Of a stretch of DNA of 64,000 nt, positions 54,822 through 63,530 are shown piece after piece. Below the pieces are notes generated by a model, which saw only the letters and a program-made list of their open reading frames with translations, did not search any database and was not told the origin of the DNA. The DNA is taken from assembly GCF_019645875.1 (NCBI RefSeq), contig NZ_CP081000.1, positions 4,278,001 to 4,342,000 on the forward strand. The letters run 5' to 3'. Both the position numbers and the translations under genes were made by a program. Position 1 is the stretch's first letter; every line of letters starts with the position of its first letter. Source of the stretch: Mycolicibacterium senegalense (GTDB lineage Bacteria; Actinomycetota; Actinomycetes; Mycobacteriales; Mycobacteriaceae).

Positions 54822-55366
54822 GCGCCGAGAGTCTGCACACCTCGGCCGTGGAACTGCTGACCCATTGGGATACAACTGATCCCGGTCAGGACACGCTGCG
54901 TCATGCCGTGCTATCGTTTCTGGCCGCCCGTCCCGACGCCTGCCTGCGCGCGTGCGTACCCGGCCACATCACCGGCTCGGCACTCGTCGTCGATCACACC
55001 GGCACACAGACATTGCTCACCCTGCATCCCCGTTTCGGACGCTGGCTGCAACTCGGCGGGCACTGCGAGGAAACGGATCTCGACATCGGCGCTGCCGCGC
55101 TGCGCGAGGCCACCGAGGAGTCCGGCATCTCCGGGTTGACCATCGACCCGCACCTGGCCGCCCTGCACGTGCATCCGGTGACCTGCTCACTGGGTGTGCC
55201 GACCCGCCACCTCGACATGCAGTTCGTGGTACGGGCCCCGGCGGACGCCGAGATCGCCTGCAGCGACGAGTCTTTGGACCTCCGCTGGTGGCCACTTGAT
55301 GCGTTGCCCGAAGGCACCGACTTCGGCCTTCAGCAGCTCGCCGACGCGGCGAGGCGAAGGGCCTAA
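54818..55366 (+). CDS. Nudix hydrolase, coupled to fbiB
   Basis: A 182-residue protein with a Nudix-box variant (GGHCEETDLDIGAAALREATEESGI, residues ~78-102); the core REATEESGI is intact and there is one extra residue between G and RE compared with the consensus. These enzymes split nucleoside-diphosphate-linked compounds. The start GTG 54818 overlaps the fbiB stop (GTGA), suggesting co-translation and a possible housekeeping link to flavin or sugar-nucleotide turnover. The 3' end overlaps the convergent DUF732 gene's stop by 4 bp. Confidence 0.86.
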   Translation: MSAESLHTSAVELLTHWDTTDPGQDTLRHAVLSFLAARPDACLRACVPGHITGSALVVDHTGTQTLLTLHPRFGRWLQLGGHCEETDLDIGAAALREATEESGISGLTIDPHLAALHVHPVTCSLGVPTRHLDMQFVVRAPADAEIACSDESLDLRWWPLDALPEGTDFGLQQLADAARRRA

Positions 55367-55710
55367 CCAGGCGCCTGCGTGCAGTAGGTGCGGCGAGCCG
55401 CGCGCAACGCCACCGCGGCCTGATCCGGGGTCGCGCCGTACTGGCCCGCCATCTGGTCGATCACGGCCTGTGCGGGTGTGCCGCTGTAGAGCAGGCGACA
55501 CATCTCCCGGCCCACCAGCAACAACTGGTCGTCATCGCCGGGAAAGACACCACGCGTGGCCTTGAGGTAGGCGTTGTCCTCCCAGGTCAGCGGGACGGGC
55601 CAGGCCGCCGCCTCCGGGGCCGTGACCCCCAGAGCCCCTCCGAGCACCAACAACGCCGCGACCGGCGTCACCGCCTTGCGTCGTAGACCCTTGCACGTGA
55701 AGTCGGACAT
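55363..55710 (-). CDS. Secreted DUF732 protein
   Basis: A 115-residue exported protein. The signal peptide has a hydrophobic core at VTPVAALLVLGGALGV and ends near APEAAAW (residues ~15-36). The mature part has the DUF732 pattern DNAYLKATRGVFPGDDDQLLLVGREMCRLLYSG...TYCTQA, with two Cys (REMCRLL, TYCTQ) able to pair. Function of the family is unknown. ATG 55710 fits. It is transcribed towards the Nudix gene (4-bp stop overlap). Confidence 0.87.
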   Translation of the reverse strand: MSDFTCKGLRRKAVTPVAALLVLGGALGVTAPEAAAWPVPLTWEDNAYLKATRGVFPGDDDQLLLVGREMCRLLYSGTPAQAVIDQMAGQYGATPDQAAVALRAARRTYCTQAPG

Positions 55711-55799
55711 GGCCTCCCCTTTCGCCCGATGAAGATCCTAAGGCGCGGCGAGGCCCGGCAAACACACTTTTGTCGATGACGAGACGTACGCGCGCCGGC

Positions 55800-56879
55800 T
55801 CAGACGTCAGTGGAGTAGCGGATACCGCCGTCGGGAATGTTGACCCCCGGCCACACCCGGGCGCCGCGCAGCAGTTCGCATCGGGCACCGATGTCGGCGC
55901 CGTCACCGATCACGCCATCGCGGATCAGCGCCCGTGGGCCGATCCGTGCGCCGAAGCCGACGATCGAACGTTCGATCACCGCACCGGCGTCCACGCGTAC
56001 GCCGTCGAAGATCACCGCCCCGTCAAGGCGTGCGCCGGCGCCGATCTCCGCGCCGCGGCCCACCACGGTGCCGCCGATCAACAAGGCGCCGGGAGCGACC
56101 GCCGCGCCTTCGTGGACCAGGGATTCACCGCGCTGGCCGCCCAGTGCCGGTGACGGTGCGATGCCACGAACCAGATCGGCCGAACCGCGGACGAAATCCT
56201 CTGGCGTACCCATGTCGCGCCAGTAGGAAGCGTCGACGTATCCGCACACCTTCAGCCCGTCGGTGAGCAGGCCGGGGAACACCTCGCGTTCGACCGACAC
56301 CGGCCGGCCTTTCGGAATCTGGTCGATGACATGCTTTTTGAACACATAGCAGCCGGCATTGATCTGGTCGGTGGGCGGATCCTGGGTCTTCTCCAGGAAC
56401 GCCGTCACGCGGCCGTCGGCATCGGTGGGCACGCAGCCGAACGCACGCGGATCGCTGACCCGTACCAGATGCAGTGTCAGATCGGCCCCATGAGCGTCAT
56501 GCGACTCCAGCAGCGCGCTGAGGTCTGCCGCCGACAGCACGTCACCGTTGAACACCATGGCGGTGTCGTAGCGCAGCTTGTCCGCCACATTGGCGATGGC
56601 ACCACCGGTGCCGAGCGCCTCGGTCTCGGTGACGTATTCGATTTCGAGCCCGAGGTCGGAGCCGTCACCGAACGCCTCCTCGAAAACCTCTGCCTTGTAC
56701 GAGGTTCCCATCACCACATGCTTGAGGCCGGCCTCGGCGATGCGAGCCAGCAGATGGGTCAGAAACGGGACGCCCGCCGTCGGCAGCATCGGCTTGGGCG
56801 CCGACAGTGTCAACGGCCGCAGCCGGGTTCCTCGGCCACCGACGAGGACGACAGCGTCCACCTCCGCGGGATTGATCAC
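55800..56879 (-). CDS. manC: Mannose-1-phosphate guanylyltransferase (GDP-mannose pyrophosphorylase)
   Basis: A 359-residue enzyme (Rv3264c, named manB or mpg1 in some lists) forming GDP-mannose from mannose-1-P and GTP. It has a nucleotidyltransferase domain with VLVGGRGTRLRPLTLSAPKPMLP (GxGxRxxPLT...KPM), FNGDVL and SYWRDMGTPEDFVRG, then a C-terminal left-handed beta-helix (GAEIGAGARLDGAVIFDGVRVDAG...) of hexapeptide repeats. The start GTG 56879 lies one base after the wbbL stop, so wbbL and this gene are coupled. Together with manA and manB it provides the GDP-mannose supply. Confidence 0.95.
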   Translation of the reverse strand: MINPAEVDAVVLVGGRGTRLRPLTLSAPKPMLPTAGVPFLTHLLARIAEAGLKHVVMGTSYKAEVFEEAFGDGSDLGLEIEYVTETEALGTGGAIANVADKLRYDTAMVFNGDVLSAADLSALLESHDAHGADLTLHLVRVSDPRAFGCVPTDADGRVTAFLEKTQDPPTDQINAGCYVFKKHVIDQIPKGRPVSVEREVFPGLLTDGLKVCGYVDASYWRDMGTPEDFVRGSADLVRGIAPSPALGGQRGESLVHEGAAVAPGALLIGGTVVGRGAEIGAGARLDGAVIFDGVRVDAGAVIERSIVGFGARIGPRALIRDGVIGDGADIGARCELLRGARVWPGVNIPDGGIRYSTDV

Positions 56880-56880
56880 G

Positions 56881-57771
56881 TCAGTGCCCTTTCCCCTGTT
56901 TACGTCGAGAACTACCGACCACCAGGCCCGCACGCGCCGCCAGCGCGCCTCGGATCGTCCACCGTAACGGCGCCTGCCAGACCGCCGGGTATCGATCAGC
57001 CAAGAAAGTGTAGGTACTGCGGTGATGAGCGGCCAAGTTGCGTGCCGGGTCGCGGCCGGTGGAGTGCCCCTTGTGGTGCAGTACCTCCGCCGACGGCACA
57101 TACACGTTCTGCCACCCGGCCCGGGCGATCCGGTCGCCGAGGTCGACATCCTCCATGTACATGAAGTAGCGCTCGTCGAACCCACCGACGGCGTCGAAGG
57201 CGGCGCGGCGCACCAGCAGGCACGATCCGGACAGCCAGCCGACCTCGCGCTCACTGGGTTCTTGGCGATCCTGGCGGTAGGCCGCCGTCCACGGATTCGA
57301 CTTCCAGAACGGTCCGACGACGGCGTGCATGCCGCCGCGGACCAGGCTGGGCTGATGGCGCGCCGACGGGTAGACCGACCCGTCGGGGTCGCGCACCAGC
57401 GGCCCGAGTGCCCCGGCCCGCGGCCACCGCTGGGCCGCGTCGAGCAACAGGTCGATGGAGTGGGGTCCCCACTGCACATCCGGGTTGGCGACGATGAAAA
57501 ACTCCGAGCACTCCGCATCCGATATCTGCCGGGCGCCGCGGTTGACCGCGCTGCCGTAACCCAGGTTGCTGCCGGTGGGCAGCAGATGCGCGTTGGGGTA
57601 GCGCTTTTCGGCCTGTTCGGGTGCGCCGTCGGTCGAGCCGTTGTCGGCCATGATGACTTTCACCGGCCGATCGGTGGCCAGGGACAGAGAGGCCAGGAAA
57701 CGGTCCAGGTGTGCGCCCGGCGAATACGTCACCGTCACCACAACGAGCGGGCGGGCCGCATCCTCAGTCAC
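56881..57771 (-). CDS. wbbL: Rhamnosyltransferase WbbL for the galactan linker
   Basis: A 296-residue GT2 family enzyme that adds L-rhamnose to GlcNAc-PP-decaprenol, building the arabinogalactan linker. Signatures: VVVTVTYSPGAHLDRFLASL, VIMADNGSTDGAPE (DNGS), FFIVANPDVQWG (DXD-like NPDV), GWLSGSCLLVRRAAFDAVGGFDERYFMYMEDVDLGDRI (acidic ED motif). The start GTG 57771 overlaps the rmlD stop by 4 bp, so rmlD and wbbL are translationally coupled (Rv3265c-Rv3266c). Longer frames lack similarity. Confidence 0.95.
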   Translation of the reverse strand: MTEDAARPLVVVTVTYSPGAHLDRFLASLSLATDRPVKVIMADNGSTDGAPEQAEKRYPNAHLLPTGSNLGYGSAVNRGARQISDAECSEFFIVANPDVQWGPHSIDLLLDAAQRWPRAGALGPLVRDPDGSVYPSARHQPSLVRGGMHAVVGPFWKSNPWTAAYRQDRQEPSEREVGWLSGSCLLVRRAAFDAVGGFDERYFMYMEDVDLGDRIARAGWQNVYVPSAEVLHHKGHSTGRDPARNLAAHHRSTYTFLADRYPAVWQAPLRWTIRGALAARAGLVVGSSRRKQGKGH

Positions 57772-58652
57772 GGCGTAGAGGGTAGCGGGCCGGCCGGGCG
57801 CTCTTTTTCCACCGCTGCCACCAGGGCTTCCCGCCAATCTGGCAACGGGGTCAGGCCTGCCTCGGCGGACCGAAGTGAGGAAAGGACGGTGTATGCCGGG
57901 CGGGGCGCGGGCCGTGGGTGGCGGTCACTGCCGACCGGCCGGACCCGCTCGGGATCGGCACCTACCGCAGCGAAAGTCTCGCGTGCCTGGTCGAACCGGC
58001 TGGCCTGGCCGGTGTTGGCGGCGTGCAGCACGCCGGGCCGCACGCCGCCGTCGGCGATCTGCAGCAACGCCGACACCAGGTCGCCGGTGTAGGTCGGCGA
58101 CCCGATCTGGTCGGCGACCACGTCGACCGGACCGTCCCCGGCCGCCAACCTGCGCATGGTCGCCACGAAGTCTTTCCCGTCGCCGCCGCGATACACCCAG
58201 GCGGTGCGGACGACATAAGCATCGGGTTTGGCGGCCAGCACGGCCCGCTCCCCGGCCAGCTTGGTCTGGCCATAGACGTTGACCGGCCCCGTTTCGTCGT
58301 CGATCTCATACGGGGTGCGACGTTGCGCGGATGCGCCGAAGACGTAGTCGGTGGAGATGTGCACCAGCTCGGCGCCGGCACGCGCGCACACGCTCGCGAG
58401 GTTGCCGGGACCCGAGGCGTTGACGGCCAAGGCCCTGTCTGGGTCGGACTCGGCGGCATCCACCTGCGTGTATGCCGCGCAGTTGATCACCACGTCGCCG
58501 GGTTCGACGAACCCCCGCACCGTGTCGACGTTGGTGACATCACATTCGGCAGAGGTCAGGGCCAGCACGTTCCGGCCTTCGGAGCGCGCCTGATCAGCTA
58601 ATACCTGCCCGACCATGCCTCCGGCCCCGGTGATCACAATCCGTTGCGCCAT
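57768..58652 (-). CDS. rmlD: dTDP-4-dehydrorhamnose reductase
   Basis: A 294-residue SDR that makes dTDP-L-rhamnose for the linker rhamnose. N-terminal IVITGAGGMVGQVLADQA is the NADP loop; HISTDYVFGASAQ carries the active-site Thr-Asp-Tyr; VNVYGQTKLAGERAVL is the YxxxK motif; VRTAWVYRG follows, close to Rv3266c. ATG 58652 fits. It starts the rmlD-wbbL-manC transcript, divergent from the LCP gene with 66 bp between starts. Confidence 0.96.
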   Translation of the reverse strand: MAQRIVITGAGGMVGQVLADQARSEGRNVLALTSAECDVTNVDTVRGFVEPGDVVINCAAYTQVDAAESDPDRALAVNASGPGNLASVCARAGAELVHISTDYVFGASAQRRTPYEIDDETGPVNVYGQTKLAGERAVLAAKPDAYVVRTAWVYRGGDGKDFVATMRRLAAGDGPVDVVADQIGSPTYTGDLVSALLQIADGGVRPGVLHAANTGQASRFDQARETFAAVGADPERVRPVGSDRHPRPAPRPAYTVLSSLRSAEAGLTPLPDWREALVAAVEKERPAGPLPSTP

Positions 58653-58718
58653 GAGCCGAGTCTGGCACGCCGGTCCGCGTTACCCGGCTCACGTCCGGGG
58701 CGCAAGTAGCCTGGGCAG

Positions 58719-60200
58719 GTGCCTTTCCCCCTCCTTCGCTCCCTCGCTGTCGCCACGGCGTCGGTCGTGGTGCTCGGAACTGGGGTGGCCTGGACTCAGA
58801 TCCGCTCCTTTGAATCCGGCATCAACCACATCAGTTCCGCCGCTCTGGGCGGTGGCGGCGAGGACGGCGCCATCGACATCCTGCTGGTCGGTATGGACAG
58901 CCGTACCGATGCGCACGGCAACCCGCTGTCGGCCGAGGAGTTGGAGACGCTGCGCGCCGGTGACGACGTCTCGACCAACACCGACACCATCATCCTGATC
59001 CGTATCCCGAACAACGGGAAGTCGGCCACCGCCATCTCCATCCCCCGTGATTCGTATGTCGAAGCGCCGGGTTGGGGAAAGATGAAGATCAACGGCGTGT
59101 TCGGCGACGTCAAGCTGGACCGGATGAAGCAGCTCGTGGAGGTCGAGGGCGAAGACCCGGCCGTCGCCGAGCCCAAGGCCACCGAGGCGGCCCGTGAGGA
59201 ACTGATCCAGACCGTCGCCGGGCTCACCGGTGTCACCGTCGACCACTACGCCGAAATCGGGCTGCTCGGCTTCGCACTGATCACCGATGCCCTGGGCGGC
59301 GTCAACGTGTGCCTCAAAGACGCTGTGTACGAACCGCTTTCGGGTGCCGATTTCCCGGCCGGCTGGCAGAAGCTCAGTGGTCCGCAGGCGCTGAGTTTCG
59401 TTCGGCAGCGTCATGACCTGCCGCGCGGTGACCTGGACCGGGTGACCCGCCAGCAGTCGGTGATGGCCTCGCTGGCCCACGAGGTGATCTCCAGCAAGAC
59501 GCTGTCCAGCCCGGGAACGCTGGGGCGGCTGCAGGATGCCGTGCAGCGCTCGGTGGTGATCTCCGACGGCTGGGACATCATGAACTTCGTCGAGCAGCTG
59601 CAGAAGCTGGCCGCCGGCAGCGTGGCGTTCGCGACCATCCCGATCCTGCGTGAGGACGGCTGGAGCGACGACGGCATGCAGAGCGTGGTCCGGGTGGATC
59701 CCGACGAAGTGCACCAGTGGGTTTCGAGCCTGCTTCAGGACCAGGACGAAGGCAAGACCGAGCAGCTCAGCTACTCCCCGGAGAACACCACCGTCGAGGT
59801 GGTCAACGGCACCGACATCAACGGCCTGGCGGCCGCGGTCTCCCAGGTGCTGACCAACAAGGGCTTCGTGCCCGGCGCCACCGGCAACCACGAAGGTGCC
59901 CCGCCGGCGACCAGCCAGGTGCTGGCGGCCAAGAGCGACGACCTCGGCGCACAGGCCGTGTCGAAGGATCTCGGCGGGCTGCCGGTCAACGAGGATGCGA
60001 CGCTGCCGGCGGGTGCGGTGCGGGTGGTGCTGGCCGCCGACTACACCGGTCCCGGCTCTGACGGGATGGATCCGTCCGCGGGCATCGTCGATCCGGCTGC
60101 GGCCGGCGACACCTACAGCGACACCGGCGAACAGAGTCCGCCCCCACCGCCGTCGCCGATCCTCAACGCCGGGTCGGACGATCCCAAGTGTGTGAACTGA
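58719..60200 (+). CDS. LytR-CpsA-Psr family ligase (Lcp1-like), arabinogalactan attachment
   Basis: A 493-residue membrane-anchored phosphotransferase. N-terminal hydrophobic anchor (residues ~8-26), then the LCP domain: ILLVGMDSRTDAHGNPLSAEE, TDTIILIRIPNNGKSATAISIPRDSYVEAPGWG (catalytic Arg/Asp residues) and GADFPAGWQKLSGPQALSFVRQRHDLPRGDLDRVTRQQ. A LytR_C-type domain (residues ~355-450) and a Pro-rich tail follow. It resembles Rv3267, shown to ligate arabinogalactan to peptidoglycan. The start GTG 58719 fits; the rest of the linker genes lie divergently beside it. Confidence 0.93.
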   Translation: MPFPLLRSLAVATASVVVLGTGVAWTQIRSFESGINHISSAALGGGGEDGAIDILLVGMDSRTDAHGNPLSAEELETLRAGDDVSTNTDTIILIRIPNNGKSATAISIPRDSYVEAPGWGKMKINGVFGDVKLDRMKQLVEVEGEDPAVAEPKATEAAREELIQTVAGLTGVTVDHYAEIGLLGFALITDALGGVNVCLKDAVYEPLSGADFPAGWQKLSGPQALSFVRQRHDLPRGDLDRVTRQQSVMASLAHEVISSKTLSSPGTLGRLQDAVQRSVVISDGWDIMNFVEQLQKLAAGSVAFATIPILREDGWSDDGMQSVVRVDPDEVHQWVSSLLQDQDEGKTEQLSYSPENTTVEVVNGTDINGLAAAVSQVLTNKGFVPGATGNHEGAPPATSQVLAAKSDDLGAQAVSKDLGGLPVNEDATLPAGAVRVVLAADYTGPGSDGMDPSAGIVDPAAAGDTYSDTGEQSPPPPPSPILNAGSDDPKCVN

Positions 60201-60224
60201 TCCTCTTCGAGTAGAACCGAGGCT

Positions 60225-60941
60225 ATGAGCACAGTCAGCGCCGCGGTGCTGGATCCGTTGTTGGCAGCGGACCCGGCCGGCCCACGGATCACCTATTACG
60301 ACGACGCGACCGGTGAGCGGATCGAGCTGTCGACGGTGACCATGGCCAATTGGGCCGCCAAGACCGCCAACCTGTTGCGCGACGAGATGGGCGCGGGTCC
60401 GGGCACCCGGGTGGCGGTGCTGCTGCCCGCGCATTGGCAGACCGCCGCGGTGTTGTTCGGGGTCTGGTGGATCGGCGCCGAGGTGGTGTTGGGCGGTGGT
60501 TCCGACAATCCCGCCGACATCGCCCTGTGCACGCGCGACCGGCTCGACGAAGCCGACGACGCGGTCGCCGGGGGCGAGGTCGCGGTGCTGTCGCTGGATC
60601 CGTTCGGCAAGCCGGCCGCCGACCTGCCCATCGGCGTCACCGACTACGCGACCGCGGTGCGCGTGCACGGCGATCAGATTGTGCCCGAACGCGTTCCGGG
60701 TCCGGCGCTGGCCGGGCAATCGGTCGCCGAGGTGCTCGAAGCGGCCCACAATGCCGCTGCGGCACAGGGTTTCACCGGTTCCGACCGGGTGCTGAGCACC
60801 GCATCCTGGAACACCCCCGATGAGCTCGTGCAGAACCTGCTGGCGGTGTTCGCCGCCGGCGCGTCACTGGTTCAGGTGACCAATCCCGATCCCGATACTC
60901 AGGATCGGCGTCGCACTACCGAGAAGGTCACCCGCGGCTGA
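60225..60941 (+). CDS. TIGR03089 family protein, truncated AMP-binding-like fold
   Basis: A 238-residue protein of the mycobacterial Rv3268 family. It looks like the N-terminal third of an acyl-adenylate enzyme (WAAKTANLLRDEMGAGPGTRVAVLLPAHWQTAAVLFGVWWIGAEVVLGG) without the ATP-binding or catalytic Lys region, so it is not an active ligase. Function unknown. It follows the LCP gene by 24 bp and probably shares its transcript, terminated by the hairpin at 60961. Confidence 0.83.
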   Translation: MSTVSAAVLDPLLAADPAGPRITYYDDATGERIELSTVTMANWAAKTANLLRDEMGAGPGTRVAVLLPAHWQTAAVLFGVWWIGAEVVLGGGSDNPADIALCTRDRLDEADDAVAGGEVAVLSLDPFGKPAADLPIGVTDYATAVRVHGDQIVPERVPGPALAGQSVAEVLEAAHNAAAAQGFTGSDRVLSTASWNTPDELVQNLLAVFAAGASLVQVTNPDPDTQDRRRTTEKVTRG

Positions 60942-60960
60942 GTTCTTTTGCCCAGAAGAC

Positions 60961-61000
60961 GTGAAAACCCCCGATTTCCAAGGAAAAAGGGGGTTTTCAC
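60961..61000. terminator. Bidirectional hairpin between the TIGR03089 gene and fadE25
   Basis: GTGAAAACCCCC (60961-60972) pairs exactly with GGGGGTTTTCAC (60989-61000) across a 16-nt loop. A-rich left and T-rich right arms make it usable by both convergent genes. Confidence 0.82.
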
Positions 61001-61039
61001 TGGGGTACCGCCCGCTTGCGGGGGACTTTCTCGCGCAGG

Positions 61040-62209
61040 CTACTTGAGCAGGGCGCGGCTCATCACCACGCGCTGGATCTGGTTGGTGCCCTCGTAGATC
61101 TGGGTGATCTTGGCATCGCGCATCATCCGCTCGACCGGGAAGTCCACGGTGTAGCCGGCGCCGCCGAACAGCTGCACGGCATCGGTGGTGACCTCCATGG
61201 CCACATCGGAGGCAAAGCACTTGCTCGCCGCCGAGATGAACCCGAGGTTGGTCTCGCCCCGCTCGGCACGTGCCGCGGCGTGGTAGACCATCAGGCGTGC
61301 GGCCTCCAGCTTCATCGCCATGTCTGCCAGCATGAACTGCACGGCCTGGAAATCGGCGATGGCGGTACCGAACTGCTTGCGGTCCTTGGTGTAGGCGATC
61401 GCCGCGTCCAGCGCACCCTGGGCGATACCGACGGCCTGCGCGCCGATGGTCGGGCGGGTGTGGTCCAAGGTCGCCAGGGCGGTCTTGAAGCCGGTTCCCG
61501 GCTCACCGATGATCCGGTCGCCCGGGATGCGGCAGTTCTCGAAGTAGAGCTCGGTGGTCGGGCTGCCCTTGATCCCGAGCTTGCGCTCCTTGGGGCCGAC
61601 GCTGAAGCCTTCGTCGTCCTTGTGCACGACGAACGCCGAGATGCCGTTGGCGCCCTTGTCGGGATCGGTTACCGCCATCACGGTGTACCAGGTCGACTTG
61701 CCGCCGTTGGTGATCCAGCACTTGGTGCCGTTGAGGATCCAGTCGTCGCCGTCGGCCTTCGCGCGGGTGCGCATGCCGGCCGCGTCGCTGCCCGCCTCAC
61801 GCTCGGACAGCGCGTAGGAGGCCATCGCCTCGCCGGAGGCCAGCGACGGCAGCACCTGCTTCTTGAGCTCGTCGGAGCCGCGCAGGATCAGGCCCATGGT
61901 GCCGAGCTTGTTGACCGCCGGGATCAGCGAGGCCGAGCAGTCCACCCGGGCCACTTCCTCGATCACGATGCAGGCCGCGACCGAGTCCGCGCCCTGGCCG
62001 CCGTACTCCTCCGGCACGTGGATCGCGTTGAAGCCCGAGGCGTTCAGGGCCTGCAGGGCTTCCTCCGGGAAGCGTGCGTTCTCGTCGACGTCGGCGGCGT
62101 GCGGAGCGATCTCCTTCTCCGCAAGCGCGCGAATCGCCGCCCGAAGCTCCTGGTGCTCCTCCGGCAGCTGAAATAGATCGAAAGATGGGTTACCGCCCCA
62201 GCCAGCCAT
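61040..62209 (-). CDS. fadE25: Acyl-CoA dehydrogenase FadE25
   Basis: A 389-residue FAD enzyme for the first step of fatty-acid beta-oxidation (short/medium chain ACAD type). Signatures: YALSEREAGSDAAGMRTRA (FAD-binding), WITNGGKSTWYTVMAV, FGTAIADFQAVQFMLADMAMKLEAARLM, and the catalytic Glu in DAKITQIYEGTNQIQRVVMSR at the C-terminus. It corresponds to Rv3274c. The start is ATG 62209, divergent from a TetR gene with two operator copies between them. Confidence 0.96.
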   Translation of the reverse strand: MAGWGGNPSFDLFQLPEEHQELRAAIRALAEKEIAPHAADVDENARFPEEALQALNASGFNAIHVPEEYGGQGADSVAACIVIEEVARVDCSASLIPAVNKLGTMGLILRGSDELKKQVLPSLASGEAMASYALSEREAGSDAAGMRTRAKADGDDWILNGTKCWITNGGKSTWYTVMAVTDPDKGANGISAFVVHKDDEGFSVGPKERKLGIKGSPTTELYFENCRIPGDRIIGEPGTGFKTALATLDHTRPTIGAQAVGIAQGALDAAIAYTKDRKQFGTAIADFQAVQFMLADMAMKLEAARLMVYHAAARAERGETNLGFISAASKCFASDVAMEVTTDAVQLFGGAGYTVDFPVERMMRDAKITQIYEGTNQIQRVVMSRALLK

Positions 62210-62280
62210 GATCTTCTCCTTAGCTCTCTTGGTTCAATCGTGCCCGGACTGCACTTCGAGTACATCGCCCTGCTACTTTT

Positions 62281-62314
62281 GGTACTCAGTACCATACCAT
62301 CGGAACTCAGTACC
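62281..62314. promoter_or_regulatory. Two palindromic operators between fadE25 and the TetR gene
   Basis: GGTACTCAGTACC (62281-62293) is a perfect palindrome with a single central base; GGAACTCAGTACC (62302-62314) is a near copy. Their centres are 21 bp apart, two helical turns, so one protein face can bind both. They lie just before the TetR start and ~72 bp before fadE25. The TetR protein is the probable ligand. Confidence 0.78.
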
Positions 62315-62330
62315 CGAGGAGGTGCGCCCG

Positions 62331-62987
62331 ATGACCGACCTGCCCAGTACCCGGGAGCGTCTGGTGAGCGCGGCATTCGATCTGTTCGAAGAACGTGGCT
62401 ACGAGGCCGCCAGCGTCGATGACATCGCGGCGCGGGCGGGGGTCGGACGCACCACCGCATTTCGTCAGTTCGGGTCGAAAGAGGCGTTGATCTTCCCGGA
62501 TCACGAGGCGTTGCTGCGCCGCGCCGACGAGAGACTGTCGAACGCACCGGCCGAAGCGCTGCCCGCCGAAGTCATCGCCGTGGCAACCACGTCGGTGTTC
62601 GAGAACTACCTCGCCGAGGGCGAGCGCGCGCGGACGCGGTACCGGCTCACCCGTTCGGTGCCCGCGCTGCGCGACTTCGAAACGGCCGTGGTGTCACGGT
62701 ATGTCCGGCTGTTCACCCGGCACCTGCGGGCCGCGCAGACCGGAGATTGGACGGCGGATCTGCGCGCCGAACTCTTCGCCAACGCCGTGGTCGCGGCCCA
62801 CAACCACGTGCTGCGGCGATGGCTGCGCGGCGATTCGGCCAACCCACGGTCGGACCTCGCCGAAGCGCTGGCCGTGACCTGGCCGATCTACCGGGGCGGC
62901 AGCAGCCGCACCGCGGTCGTGGTGATGTCCACCGATGAACCGATCGAATCCCTGACGCCTCGGATTCGCGAGCTGATCGGCGACTGA
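62331..62987 (+). CDS. TetR-family regulator of fadE25
   Basis: A 218-residue regulator with an N-terminal helix-turn-helix (residues ~8-52: RERLVSAAFDLFEERGYEAASVDDIAARAGVGRTTAFRQFGSKEALIF) and a C-terminal ligand-binding domain. The start ATG 62331 has a strong GAGGAGG site; frames further upstream read through the operators. Divergent position and the shared operator pair suggest it represses fadE25 and itself until an acyl-CoA binds. This is an inference from layout. Confidence 0.88.
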   Translation: MTDLPSTRERLVSAAFDLFEERGYEAASVDDIAARAGVGRTTAFRQFGSKEALIFPDHEALLRRADERLSNAPAEALPAEVIAVATTSVFENYLAEGERARTRYRLTRSVPALRDFETAVVSRYVRLFTRHLRAAQTGDWTADLRAELFANAVVAAHNHVLRRWLRGDSANPRSDLAEALAVTWPIYRGGSSRTAVVVMSTDEPIESLTPRIRELIGD

Positions 62988-62999
62988 CTCAGGCCGCCG

Positions 63000-63530
63000 C
63001 TAGTCGGCGCCCAACAGGCGATCACGCAAGGCAGCGTCCTTGGCCAACACCATGGTTTCCAGGTCCGCCTGGAACTTCGCCATCCGAGCCTGCAGCGCGG
63101 CATCGGCCGAACCCAGGATCCGCACGGCCAGCAGGCCCGCATTACGTGCGCCACCGATCGAAACCGTGGCCACCGGAACTCCGGCCGGCATCTGCACGAT
63201 GGACAGCAAGGAGTCCAGGCCGTCGAGGCGGGCCAGCGGCACCGGAACCCCGATCACCGGAAGCGGGGTGGCAGACGCGACCATGCCGGGCAGGTGTGCG
63301 GCCCCTCCCGCTCCGGCGATGATCACCTCGACACCCCGGCCCGCGGCGGTCTTGGCGTAGTCGAGCATGCGTTGCGGAGTGCGGTGCGCCGAGACCACAC
63401 CGACCTCGAACGGCACCTCGAACTCGGCGAGCGCGTCGGCTGCGTCGGACATCACCGACCAGTCGCTGTCGCTGCCCATGATGAGTCCGACCCTGGGACC
63501 CGAAGTCGCCTCGTCAGTCACCGTGTTCAT
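63000..63530 (-). CDS. purE: N5-carboxyaminoimidazole ribonucleotide mutase
   Basis: A ~176-residue purine-pathway enzyme (class I PurE) that converts N5-CAIR to CAIR. Signatures: VGLIMGSDSDWSVM (PRPP-like phosphate loop), VVSAHRTPQRML (SAHR), IIAGAGGAAHLPGMVAS (AGxAAHLPG), and SLLSIVQMPAGVPVATVSIGGARNAGLLAVRIL. ATG 63530 or GTG 63521 are both possible starts; either overlaps the purK stop by 8-17 bp, so the two are coupled. Equivalent to Rv3275c. Confidence 0.96.
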   Translation of the reverse strand: MNTVTDEATSGPRVGLIMGSDSDWSVMSDAADALAEFEVPFEVGVVSAHRTPQRMLDYAKTAAGRGVEVIIAGAGGAAHLPGMVASATPLPVIGVPVPLARLDGLDSLLSIVQMPAGVPVATVSIGGARNAGLLAVRILGSADAALQARMAKFQADLETMVLAKDAALRDRLLGAD

